From positions 310,001-374,000 of the forward strand of contig NZ_BPQV01000002.1 of the NCBI RefSeq assembly GCF_022179465.1: DNA of 64,000 bases, given 5' to 3'. Below, one piece after another: positions 30,729 to 38,952 of the stretch. This DNA is from Methylobacterium organophilum. Lineage in GTDB: Bacteria > Pseudomonadota > Alphaproteobacteria > Rhizobiales > Beijerinckiaceae. Every line of letters starts with the position of its first letter. Position 1 is the stretch's first letter. The position numbers and the translations under genes are program-made. Under the pieces are notes generated by a model. The model worked only from the letters and a program-made list of their open reading frames with translations. It did no database searches and was not told where the DNA came from.

Positions 30729-31922
30729 TCAGGCCCGCGCCGCCTCCTCCACCCGCCGGGGCGCACGCGACAGTAGCAGGGCGCCCGCAAGCCCCGAGAG
30801 CAGGGAGCCACCGAGGACGCCGAGCTTGGTCTCCGTCTCGTGCAGGCCGTCCGTGAAGGCGAGGCCGCCGATGAACAGGCTCATGGTGAAGCCGATGCCG
30901 CAGAGCAGAGCGACACCGTAGACCTGCCGCCAGCTCGCCCCGGCCGGCCGCGCCGCGATGCCGGTCAGAACCGCGAGCCGCACGCTCGCGAAGACGCCGA
31001 CCTGCTTGCCCAGGAACAGGCCGAGTCCCACGCCGAGGGTGACGGGATCGACCAAAGCCGAAGGCGGCAGGCCGAGGACACCGACGCCGGCATTGGCGAA
31101 ACCGAAGACCGGCACGATCAGGAAGGAAACCCAAGGGCTCAGTCCATGCTCCAGCCGGTGCAAGGGCGAGGTCTCGTCCTCCGGCCGGCCCGGGCTCGGG
31201 CGGATCGGCACGAACAGGGCGAGCAGCACCCCGGCGACGGTGGCGTGCACGCCCGAGCGCAACACGAACACCCAGAGCAAGAGGCCGAGCAGCAGATAGG
31301 GGAAAAGGGCCCGCACGCCGAAACGGTTGAGGGCGAGGAGCGCGAGCAGCACGCCCCCCGCGCCGGCCAGCATCGGCAGGTCGAGGGAGCTTGTGTAGAA
31401 CAGGGCGATGATGAGGACGGCGCCGAGATCGTCGACGATCGCCACCGCCGCGAGGAAGATCTTGAGGGAGACCGGCACCCGCGGGCCGAGCAGCGCGAGC
31501 ACGCCCAAGGCGAAGGCGATGTCGGTGGCGGCGGGAATCGCCCAGCCGCGGGCGGTGCCGGAACCGAGATTGAAGGCGAGATAGACGAGGGCCGGTGCCG
31601 CCATGCCTGCGGCGGCGGCGATGCCGGGCAGCACCCGGTCTGGCCAGGTCCGCAAGCGTCCGTCCAGCCCCTCGCGCTTGATCTCGAGACCCACCAGCAG
31701 GAAGAACACGGCCATCAGGCCGTCATTCACCCAATGCAGAAGGCTGAAGGGCCCGAGCTTCGTATGCAGGGCGTGGGCGTAGTGCGCGCCGAGGGGCGAA
31801 TTCGCCACGACGAGCGCCAGCGCCGCCGCCACCATCAGAACGATCCCACCCGCGGCCTCGTTGGTGAGGAAGCCGCGAAGAGCAGAGAGCGGACGGCGCG
31901 TGGACGGGGACGGAACGGTCAT
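30729..31922 (-). CDS. nhaA: Na+/H+ antiporter NhaA
   Basis: A 397-residue inner-membrane antiporter that exports Na+ in exchange for two H+. About twelve helices. The active-site pair of Asp lies in [20 protein letters not shown], and [20 protein letters not shown] holds the other conserved acidic pair; [13 protein letters not shown] and [13 protein letters not shown] are family blocks. ATG at 31922 ([11 protein letters not shown]) is chosen; the 20-codon extension upstream is Ser/Arg-rich. Confidence 0.96.
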   Translation of the reverse strand: MTVPSPSTRRPLSALRGFLTNEAAGGIVLMVAAALALVVANSPLGAHYAHALHTKLGPFSLLHWVNDGLMAVFFLLVGLEIKREGLDGRLRTWPDRVLPGIAAAAGMAAPALVYLAFNLGSGTARGWAIPAATDIAFALGVLALLGPRVPVSLKIFLAAVAIVDDLGAVLIIALFYTSSLDLPMLAGAGGVLLALLALNRFGVRALFPYLLLGLLLWVFVLRSGVHATVAGVLLALFVPIRPSPGRPEDETSPLHRLEHGLSPWVSFLIVPVFGFANAGVGVLGLPPSALVDPVTLGVGLGLFLGKQVGVFASVRLAVLTGIAARPAGASWRQVYGVALLCGIGFTMSLFIGGLAFTDGLHETETKLGVLGGSLLSGLAGALLLSRAPRRVEEAARA

Positions 31923-32536
31923 CGAGGGCGGAGTGCCCGGCTCGGAAGCGGAGCGCAAGGAGGACCGGCCGGTGCCGCGCATGGTTGCGACGCGATGGCC
32001 TTACCCGCTTCCGCGATAGACGCTGCCGCACGCTTCAGACATGGAAGGGCCGCGTCGTTTCGGCGGGCCAAGGTCGTGCCGGGATCGCGCTTCGGCACCT
32101 GCGTAGCGGACCTGAAGCTCAGGGACCTCCGCGGAGAACCGCGTTCGAGATCCGGATCGGCCGTGTTGCGCAGCTCGCAGGCAACCTGGGCGAAGGTGTC
32201 GTCCATGGGGACGTTCGCCAAGGCGAACTCCACCAGTTCCGTGTCTTGTCGCAGCCCCGCTCGTGCGTTCACCCGTTCGATTGGCTCGGGGGAGACGTGC
32301 ACCGAAACGCACCCCTCCTTCCTGGCGCCATCGCGGTCGGTCAGGCATCGCATTGCCGACCTGCGATTGTCGCTCACATCCGAGACGATGCCGCATTCAT
32401 TCAACTGCCGATCCAGGTGGCATGGAATCGCCCGCCCATGCGCCGAGCAGGATCGCGGCGGTTCCCTGCTCGGCTTCGGTCATGACGCAACCTATCGCGC
32501 GTCCGTCGGCCTCGTGCGGCTGACGGCAACAGGCGC
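31923..32536. other. gene-poor region with remnants
   Basis: This 614-base stretch between nhaA and the microprotein holds no full-length recognisable gene. It contains the antitoxin-like remnant at 32174-32308 and a 28-codon frame at 32397-32483 (MTEAEQGTAAILLGAW) of doubtful reality. Composition is slightly less GC-biased than the neighbours, consistent with decayed accessory DNA (inference). Confidence 0.5.
32174..32308 (-). pseudogene. antitoxin-like (VapB-type) remnant
   Basis: Within a longer open frame, the segment VSVHVSPEPIERVNARAG, LRQDTELVEFALANVPMDD and FAQVACELRNTADPDLE resembles short VapB-type antitoxins of the pattern 'TELVEFALA...DD.F...L..rg...PD.dLE'. The expected stop just after DLE is missing; the frame runs on into Arg/Ser-rich sequence and no PIN-domain toxin frame follows. 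I read it as a decayed antitoxin gene, but the resemblance is from memory. Confidence 0.3.
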
Positions 32537-32665
32537 CTACCTCCGCAGGATCTTGGTCACCAGCCGGCCGATCGGCGTGCTGGAGCCGGCATTGCGGTCG
32601 TCGCGGGCAACGGGGCGATCCTCGGTGCCGAGGATCTTGGTGACGAGGCGTCCGATCAGGCTCAT
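32537..32665 (-). CDS. 42-residue microprotein with duplicated IGRLVTKIL
   Basis: A very short gene with a strong Shine-Dalgarno (GGAGG about six bases before the ATG at 32665). The product begins MSLIGRLVTKILGTEDRP and ends STPIGRLVTKILRR, so the same nonapeptide IGRLVTKIL stands at both ends of a polar linker. The DNA of the two copies is not identical (CTC/CTG and GTC/GTG differ), so the repeat is kept at protein level. Each copy could form a short amphipathic basic helix. No function known. Confidence 0.6.
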   Translation of the reverse strand: MSLIGRLVTKILGTEDRPVARDDRNAGSSTPIGRLVTKILRR

Positions 32666-32767
32666 GGCAGACCTCCGGCAAGGGGCTGAGACGGCGCATG
32701 CCGTCTCTCGGGCAGCAGCTTGAGCGTATAACGGCTCCAGGGGAGCGCCCGTTCCAGAATGTGGCGC

Positions 32768-33940
32768 TCAGGCGCCTCTTCCGGAAGAGCGGGCGAGGTT
32801 ACGGATCACCACCAGCGCATAGGCGAGGAACGGGATCGCGAGCGCCACCGCGAAGCCGTGGGGCCTGGCGAGGTCCATGCCCCCGCCGATCACGGGCGGC
32901 CCGAGCATCAGCCCGACATTGTAGAGCATCACGAAGGCGGCGTTGGCGCCCGCGAGATCCGGTCCGCGCAGGGTCGCGCCGAGATGGGCGAGGCCGACCG
33001 TGTAGAGCGTGCCGGCAATACCGCCCCAGGCGAAGAGCAGGCCCGTCAGCCACGGCAGCGAACCGGAAAGCGCCGGAATCGCGGCTGCCCCGGCAGCGCC
33101 GAAAAGGCAGGCACCGAGCAGCACCCAGCGCCGGTCGATCCGGTCCGCGAGCAGACCGACGGGGATCTGGAAGGCCACGTTGCCCAGTGCCACGGCGCTC
33201 ACCAGGGCCGCGGCCGTCTTCGCGTCGAAGCCGACATGGAGCGCATAAAGCGGCAGGATGGCGAAGCCGCCGGCTTCCACCGCCCCGTAGAGCGCGGCGG
33301 CGAGCACCGCGACCGGCGCGGTGCGCAGATAGGCGAGCACCTTGCCGCCGCCGCCATGGCCGAGACGCGGGGACAGGTTCCGGGCCAGCAGCAGCGGCGT
33401 CAGGCCGAGGAAGAAGAGGCCGGAGCCGGCGAGATAGGGGGCCCAGCCCTCCGTGCCGAACACGGCGAGCAAAGCCGGCCCGATGGCGAAGCCGATGGCG
33501 AGCACCGTGGCGTAGATGCCCATCACCAGCCCGCGCCGCGCGGGAGGCGCCGCGTCGTTGATCCAGTACTCGGACAGCACGAACAGCACGCCGAGCGTCG
33601 TCGAGAAGACGAAGCGCAGGGGAAACCACCAGGCCAGCCCGTAAAACAGCTTGAATCCCGAGAGGCAGAGGCCGCCCACGAGGATCGCCAGCACGAGCAG
33701 GCGCACCACGCCGATGCGGGCGGCGAGCCGCGGCACGAAGGGCACGGTAAGGATGCTGGCGAGCCCGGCCACGGCGGTGTTGACGCCGATGAGCCCGCTG
33801 GAAGCCCCCATCCGCTCCATCTCGAGGGAAAGGAGGGGGATCGACAGGCCGAGCCCGGTGCCGACCACGGCCACGCAGGTGATGGCCGCGGCCATGGCGC
33901 CGAGGCGTTCGCGGTCGGACCGGGGGGAGGGGGCGAGCAT
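32768..33940 (-). CDS. MFS transporter (YfkF/YcaD-like)
   Basis: A 390-residue major facilitator with 12 helices. Family-type loops are PRLAARIGVVRLLVL after helix 2-3 and GLLADRIDRRWVLLGACLFG in the second half; the WINDAAPPARRGLVMGIYA block is typical of the YcaD/YfkF drug/sugar-like group. Substrate unknown. ATG at 33940 (MLAPSPRSDRE) is chosen over a TTG at 34003; GTG codons just upstream are also possible. Same strand as the acyltransferase gene that precedes it. Confidence 0.85.
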   Translation of the reverse strand: MLAPSPRSDRERLGAMAAAITCVAVVGTGLGLSIPLLSLEMERMGASSGLIGVNTAVAGLASILTVPFVPRLAARIGVVRLLVLAILVGGLCLSGFKLFYGLAWWFPLRFVFSTTLGVLFVLSEYWINDAAPPARRGLVMGIYATVLAIGFAIGPALLAVFGTEGWAPYLAGSGLFFLGLTPLLLARNLSPRLGHGGGGKVLAYLRTAPVAVLAAALYGAVEAGGFAILPLYALHVGFDAKTAAALVSAVALGNVAFQIPVGLLADRIDRRWVLLGACLFGAAGAAAIPALSGSLPWLTGLLFAWGGIAGTLYTVGLAHLGATLRGPDLAGANAAFVMLYNVGLMLGPPVIGGGMDLARPHGFAVALAIPFLAYALVVIRNLARSSGRGA

Positions 33941-34045
33941 GACCTTCACGGACACGTGAGCGGACGGTCGCGCTGCCTCATCAGGCTTCACGGGCCGGAG
34001 CAAGCCGGGATGGAGCGGGTCAGCCCTGCCCGAACGGCGTTCCGG

Positions 34046-35044
34046 TCACGCGGCGTGCCGATCCGCACTCGCGCCGAAATGGCCGATATAGCGGGCGGCG
34101 ATCGCCGAGACCGGCAACACCACGAAGACGTCCGTGGTGCCGAACTGGCGGTCGACCACGGCGCCGTCGCCGAAAGTCGCGCCGACGCGCAGATAGCCCT
34201 TCATCAGCGGGGGCAGGGCGTTCAGCGCCTTCTTCGGGTCGATCGCCTCCGGCGCCAGCCGGTCCATGGCGACGTAGCGCTCGGGCAGGGCCCGCACCCG
34301 CCAGGGCTCCGGCGCCCGGGCATGGTGGTGCAGGAAGCTGAGCGGCAGGGCGAGGCGCTCGGGATCCGTGCCCTCCAGGCTGGCGCAGCCGAGCATCGCA
34401 TCGATGCGGTGATGCAGCACGTAGGTCCAGATGCCGTGCCAGAGCAGCTCCACGGTGCGCTTGGTGCGGTAGGGCTTGAGCACGCAGGAGCGGCCGAGCT
34501 CCAGGAAGCGCTTGCCGGGATGGCGCTCCAGCAGGGGGGCGAGGTCGTATTCCCCGGCCGAGTAGAAGCCGAAGGCCGCATCCGCCCGGTCCTGGCGCAG
34601 CAGACGATAGGTGCCGACCACCTTGGGCCGCGCCTTGCGGAAGGGCTTGGCCTCGGTCGCGGCGTGGTCGATCACCAGCAGGTGGTCGCAGACCGCGTCG
34701 TAGGCGTCGATGTCGCGCCGCTTCAGCGCCGCCATGCCGGAGGGGATCGCCGACATCTCCTCGTAGAACACGCGGAAGCGCAGGCGCTGCGCCCGGCGGA
34801 TCTCCGATTTGGTGGTGGCGAGGCGCACCTCCAGCGTGCCGATGCGGCCGAGGCAGGGGTCGAGGCCCGGATCGACGACAAACTTCTTCGCCCGGGGCTT
34901 CAGGAGGATCGGCGCGCCGCCGGGCAGCATCAGGTCGCCGCCCTCGAAGGTCTGGCGGAAGCGGGCGAAGGGCGCCTGCACCTTCGTCTCCCAGCCGGCC
35001 TTCCACGCCGCGGTGGCATCACGCGCGGAAAAATTCGGCAGCAT
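34046..35044 (-). CDS. OlsB-like GNAT acyltransferase
   Basis: A 332-residue acyltransferase of the OlsB / hemolysin-like GNAT family (COG3176 type). OlsB makes lyso-ornithine lipid by transferring 3-hydroxyacyl groups from ACP to ornithine. Visible blocks are RAQRLRFRVFYEEMSA, DAYDAVCDHLLVID, VVGTYRLLRQD and LELGRSCVLKPYRTKR. OlsA is not adjacent. The protein is about 40 residues longer than typical OlsB, mainly at the N-terminus, so another acyl acceptor is possible. ATG at 35044 (MLPNFSARDA) chosen. Confidence 0.8.
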   Translation of the reverse strand: MLPNFSARDATAAWKAGWETKVQAPFARFRQTFEGGDLMLPGGAPILLKPRAKKFVVDPGLDPCLGRIGTLEVRLATTKSEIRRAQRLRFRVFYEEMSAIPSGMAALKRRDIDAYDAVCDHLLVIDHAATEAKPFRKARPKVVGTYRLLRQDRADAAFGFYSAGEYDLAPLLERHPGKRFLELGRSCVLKPYRTKRTVELLWHGIWTYVLHHRIDAMLGCASLEGTDPERLALPLSFLHHHARAPEPWRVRALPERYVAMDRLAPEAIDPKKALNALPPLMKGYLRVGATFGDGAVVDRQFGTTDVFVVLPVSAIAARYIGHFGASADRHAA

Positions 35045-35400
35045 GGTCGACCCGTCCCGTCGAGGCCCGGGGCCGGGCGAACATCGTCCGCGCCCCCTCG
35101 TTGCCGGCGACAACAACACGAAGGCCGGCACGCTTTTATGACGGGAGAATGCGTGTTTGGACAAGGGGTTGGACCAATGGCCGCGCGGCGATTCCGGCGA
35201 CTCTCCCTCCCGCCTGCCACGTAGCCGACGAACGAAACCGGCTAAGGATTTCAAGGCGTTGTGCAGGGGCATGACGCGTCGCTGCGCCTCGTCATCCGGC
35301 TCCGCGGCGACCCGCCCCTTGCCAGCGACCGTCCGGGCATGGTTCCTCCGGCAGCCTTGAGGCCGGACGGGAGCGTCCGCCCGCCCGCGAAGGCCCGACC
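35045..35400. other. intergenic region, nothing recognised
   Basis: A 356-base gap between the divergent acyltransferase and SCO genes. It should hold both promoters. Open frames here are upstream extensions of the two genes with poor coding character; no hairpin or repeat stands out. Confidence 0.5.
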
Positions 35401-35997
35401 ATGGCACTGTCCCCCCGCACGCGCCGCCTGATCCTGCCCGTCGGCGCCTTCCTCCTCGGCCTGGTCGGCGTCAGCGCCGCCGCGGTGATCATGCTGGTGC
35501 CCCAGGCGCATCAGGCGACGAGCGGGATCGGCGGCCCCTTCACCCTCACCGACCAGAACGGGAAGACCGTCACCGACCAGGACTTCCGCGGCGCGACGCA
35601 TCTCGTCTTCTTCGGCTTCACCCATTGCCCGGATGTCTGCCCGACCACGCTGCAGCAGATCTCCGACGTGCTCGCCGCCCTCGGCCCGAAGGCGGAGGGC
35701 ATGAAGGTCGCCTTCGTGACGGTCGATCCCGAGCGGGACACGCCGGAGGCGCTGAAGGACTACCTGTCGAGCTTCGATCCCCGCATCGTCGGTCTCACCG
35801 GCAGCCCGGAGCAGGTCGCCGCTACGGTGAAGGCCTATCGCGGCTACGCCAAGAAGGTGCCGGGCAAGGACGGCGACTACGTCATGGAGCACACGGCACT
35901 GGTCTACGTCATGAATGCCCGCAACGACTTCGTTGGTGCCCTCAACCTCAACCGGCCGGCGCAGGAAACGGCGGCGGAGCTGACGAAGCGGCTCTGA
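35401..35997 (+). CDS. SCO1/SenC-family copper chaperone
   Basis: A 198-residue membrane-anchored periplasmic protein that delivers copper to the CuA site of cytochrome c oxidase. One N-terminal helix (LILPVGAFLLGLVGVSAAAV) precedes a thioredoxin fold with the copper motif GFTHCPDVCPTTL and the third ligand His in YVMEHTALVYV. VDPERDTPEALKDYL is a further family block. Its 3' end overlaps the convergent glycosyltransferase gene by 50 bases. Confidence 0.95.
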   Translation: MALSPRTRRLILPVGAFLLGLVGVSAAAVIMLVPQAHQATSGIGGPFTLTDQNGKTVTDQDFRGATHLVFFGFTHCPDVCPTTLQQISDVLAALGPKAEGMKVAFVTVDPERDTPEALKDYLSSFDPRIVGLTGSPEQVAATVKAYRGYAKKVPGKDGDYVMEHTALVYVMNARNDFVGALNLNRPAQETAAELTKRL

Positions 35998-37861
35998 CCG
36001 TCCCCGTCCGCCGCCGCAGGTGCAGGGCGCCGCTGCGGGAGGTCCGCGAGAGGCCATGCTCGGTCTTGTTCCATCGGAAGGGATGGCGAACCAGCTCGAA
36101 CATCGCGAGCCAGGCGGCGAGCCCGACGAGCAGGAAATACACGGGCATCAGCGGGACGCGCGGCAGCAGGTCGATCCAGCCGCGGCGCAGGCAGCCGAGA
36201 AGGCCGGGCAGCAGCATCGCGCCGGCGCCGCCGAGGAAGACGGCATAGCTGCCCAGGCTAGTCAGGGTCGCGAGCAGCCCGAACTCGGCGCGGGCTGGCC
36301 CCGCGATCATCTCGTAGAGGCTCGCGAGCATCAGGAACGGATAGAGCAGGGCGGAGGCGACCGTGCCGGGCAGGAGCGCCCCGGCATAGAGGAAGCCCAG
36401 GGGCCCGAGCCGCCGCCACGCCTTCCGCAGCCCGCGGCCATGGGTGAAGCTCGTCTGCAGGTAGCCCTTCATCCAGCGCGTGCGCTGCCGCAGCCAGGCC
36501 CCGACGCGCTTGGGCGCCTCCTCGTAGGTGGAGCTCGGCAGGTCGCCGACCGTGTAGCCGGCGAGCGCCAGCCGGATGCCGAGATCGGCATCCTCGGTCA
36601 CGTTCCAGGGATCCCAGCCATGGAGCCGGCGCAGCACCTGCGTCCGGAAATGCGTGGAGGTGCCGCCGAGCGGGGTCGGCATGCGCCAGCGGGCGAGCGC
36701 CGGGCCGAGCACGTCGAAGAGGGCCGCGTATTCGATGGCGAAGAAGCGCGTCAGCCAGCCATCGGCGGCATTGTCGATCACGAGGCGGCCCTGCAGGCAG
36801 GCGGTCGTGGCAGGTGAGCGGGCGAACTGGGCCGCCGCGGCCCGGAGCTGGCCAGGATCGACCACGTCCTCGGCATCGTAGACGACGAGATGGTCGCCCC
36901 TGGCGAGGGGCAGGGCGATATTGAGGGCCCGCGGCTTGGTCCGCGGCAGCCCCGGCGGTGCGACGATCACCTCGAACCGGGCCGGCAAGGGAGCCGCCGC
37001 CAAAGCCGCCGCCGTTTCGGAATCGCCTTCCTCGATCAGGAACTTGATGTCGAGCTTGGCCGCCGGATAGTCGAGCTTCGACAGGGTGTAGATCAGGCGC
37101 GGCACCACCGCCGCCTCGCGGTAGAGGGCGACCAGCACCGTGTAGGTGGGCAGGATCGCGTCGGCGAGAGTCTGCATCTCGAAGCGCCGCGGCTCCAGCG
37201 AGGCGGCGACGCCGACCGCCGCGATCCGGATCGACAGCATCGCGATCAGCAGGATCTGCGTCGCCGCGAGCACCAGATGGCCGATGAGAAGGGGCAGCCG
37301 CGCGGTCACGAGCCCGAGCAGGATCGTGAAGCCGACGAGGGCGAGATGCGTCAGATGCGGACCGGGTCGGCAGGACCATTCGGGATGGTGGCGGCCGAGA
37401 TCGTCCGAGGCGTCCGCGGCGATCCTGTCGGCATGCAGGGCGAACACCGCCGCGCGCAGGCGCGTCGGCGTCGTGATGGCCGGGGGCGAGGCCAGTTCGC
37501 GATGCACGTCGAGCAGCCGCGCGACGGCGTAGCCGCGGGGCGCCGCAACCAGGGCATGGGCCGATCCCGCCGCCAGCGGGGCCGCACCGGCGCGGAGGGC
37601 CTGCGGGTAGGGCGTGTCCTCCGAGAGCGCGAAGGCCTCCCCGAGGAAGGCCACGCCGAGATGCCGCGCGAGCGCCCGGTAGAACGCCTCCTCGGAGAGC
37701 AGGCCGGTGTTGAGGAGGGTCGTCGCGGCATCCGCGCCGCCCTGGCGGGCCTGCTCCGCCGCCTTCTCCAGAATCGCCCGCGACACGCCCTGCGCAGCGA
37801 GGAAGGCGATCTCCGGCGGGAGCAGGAGGGAGGCATGCTCCGGCGGCGCGAGCAGGGACAC
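35948..37861 (-). CDS. processive GT2 glycosyltransferase with N-terminal GspE-like domain
   Basis: A 637-residue inner-membrane glycosyltransferase. Residues 1-165 form a soluble domain like the N-terminal region of type II secretion ATPases (AFYRALARHLGVAFLGE). Helices near 175-220 are followed by a GT2 domain: LVVYDAEDVVDPGQL (metal/UDP site), WNVTEDADLGIRLALAGY (catalytic Asp) and the QxxRW motif in RQRTRWMKGYLQT, then four C-terminal helices. This is cellulose-synthase-like architecture; the polymer is unknown. The last 50 bases run antisense to the SCO gene. Confidence 0.88.
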   Translation of the reverse strand: MSLLAPPEHASLLLPPEIAFLAAQGVSRAILEKAAEQARQGGADAATTLLNTGLLSEEAFYRALARHLGVAFLGEAFALSEDTPYPQALRAGAAPLAAGSAHALVAAPRGYAVARLLDVHRELASPPAITTPTRLRAAVFALHADRIAADASDDLGRHHPEWSCRPGPHLTHLALVGFTILLGLVTARLPLLIGHLVLAATQILLIAMLSIRIAAVGVAASLEPRRFEMQTLADAILPTYTVLVALYREAAVVPRLIYTLSKLDYPAAKLDIKFLIEEGDSETAAALAAAPLPARFEVIVAPPGLPRTKPRALNIALPLARGDHLVVYDAEDVVDPGQLRAAAAQFARSPATTACLQGRLVIDNAADGWLTRFFAIEYAALFDVLGPALARWRMPTPLGGTSTHFRTQVLRRLHGWDPWNVTEDADLGIRLALAGYTVGDLPSSTYEEAPKRVGAWLRQRTRWMKGYLQTSFTHGRGLRKAWRRLGPLGFLYAGALLPGTVASALLYPFLMLASLYEMIAGPARAEFGLLATLTSLGSYAVFLGGAGAMLLPGLLGCLRRGWIDLLPRVPLMPVYFLLVGLAAWLAMFELVRHPFRWNKTEHGLSRTSRSGALHLRRRTGTVRAASSAPPPFPAPAG

Positions 37862-37903
37862 GGGACCGGCTCCCGGCGGCTCCGCGACGTGCTAGGGAGA
37901 GGC

Positions 37904-38836
37904 GTGAGCCCGATCCGCCCCACCGCCGTCCATCGCACGCCGCCGCCTCGCCGGCGGTCAATCCGCGCCCACGCGGCGCGCACCATGCTGCTGGGGTTAC
38001 TCGCACCTTTGCTCGGGGCTGCGGCAGATCCGCAACAGGACAAGAAACCGGAGGTCGCGCCCGGCGCCGAAGTCACAATTCCCAATATGTGGAACCCGCG
38101 TGCCCGCGGCGAGCGGATCGATGCCCCGCAGCTCGGGCGCGCGGTCCGATTCCTGACGGACGACGAGTTTCCGTCGCTGCATTTCGCCGGGCCGGACGGC
38201 ACGCCGACCGGCTTCTCCGTCGAGCTCGCCCGGGCGGTCTGCGAGAAGCTCGCCATCCCCTGCACGGTGCAGGCGCGCCGCTTCGACACCCTGCTCGACG
38301 CGCTGGCGGACGGCCAGGGCGACGTGGTGGCCGCCGCCGTGCCGCTCACCGGAGGTCTGCGGGCCCGCTTCCTCGCGACGCGTCCCTATTTCCGCTGGCC
38401 GGCCCGCTTCGCCGCGCGCACCGGCCGCGACCTGCCCGAGCCCTCCGCCGCGGCGCTCGCCGGCAAGAAGGTTGGGGTGATCGAGGGCAGCGCCCACCAA
38501 GCCTATCTCAAGGCGTTCTTCCCCAAGGCGGAGGCGAAACCCTTTACCGACCTCGCGGCCATGGAGGGCGGCCTCAAGCGCGGCGAGATCGACTACGCCT
38601 TCGCCGACGGTCTGAGCCTCGCCCTCTGGATCGGTGGCCAGGATTCGGAGAATTGCTGCGCCTTCATCGGGGGCGACTATCTGGAGAACCGCTATTTCGG
38701 CGAGGGAATCGGCCTCGTGACCCGGAAGGACGACGCTGCCCTTTCGCGCGCCCTCGACGACGCGCTTCAGCGCGTCTGGGACGACGGCCGATACACCGAA
38801 CTCTACCTGCGCTTCTTCCCCGTCAGCCCGTTCTGA
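37904..38836 (+). CDS. periplasmic amino-acid-type substrate-binding protein
   Basis: A 310-residue family-3 extracellular solute-binding protein. Blocks: PSLHFAGPDGTPTGFSVELA at the start of lobe 1, CTVQARRFDTLLDALADGQG, KKVGVIEGSAHQAYLKAFF at the lobe hinge and DDGRYTELYLRFFPVSPF at the C-terminus. GTG at 37904 follows AGGGAGAGGC and is chosen; the hydrophobic signal MLLGLLAPLLGAAA begins at 37985, an alternative ATG. No ABC permease or ATPase is adjacent, so it may act with a remote transporter. Confidence 0.85.
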   Translation: MSPIRPTAVHRTPPPRRRSIRAHAARTMLLGLLAPLLGAAADPQQDKKPEVAPGAEVTIPNMWNPRARGERIDAPQLGRAVRFLTDDEFPSLHFAGPDGTPTGFSVELARAVCEKLAIPCTVQARRFDTLLDALADGQGDVVAAAVPLTGGLRARFLATRPYFRWPARFAARTGRDLPEPSAAALAGKKVGVIEGSAHQAYLKAFFPKAEAKPFTDLAAMEGGLKRGEIDYAFADGLSLALWIGGQDSENCCAFIGGDYLENRYFGEGIGLVTRKDDAALSRALDDALQRVWDDGRYTELYLRFFPVSPF

Positions 38837-38952
38837 GCACCGGCCCGCGTTGACCGGGCCGGCCGCGCTCCATAGTTTGCGCCCCTCGCGACGCCCTCCG
38901 TGCCACCCCGCACCGCGCGCCTTTCGCCGCTTCCATCAAAAGCTTGCCGATC

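Noticed and set aside
32397-32483. A 28-codon frame (MTEAEQGTAAILLGAW...)
   Set aside because: Weak ribosome binding site, no known relatives and too short to judge; it could be the start of a lost gene but I cannot support it.
32759-35224. An 821-codon plus-strand frame opposite the MFS and acyltransferase genes
   Set aside because: Both opposite genes have clear domains; this frame is a composition-driven shadow rich in Glu, His, Arg and Gly.
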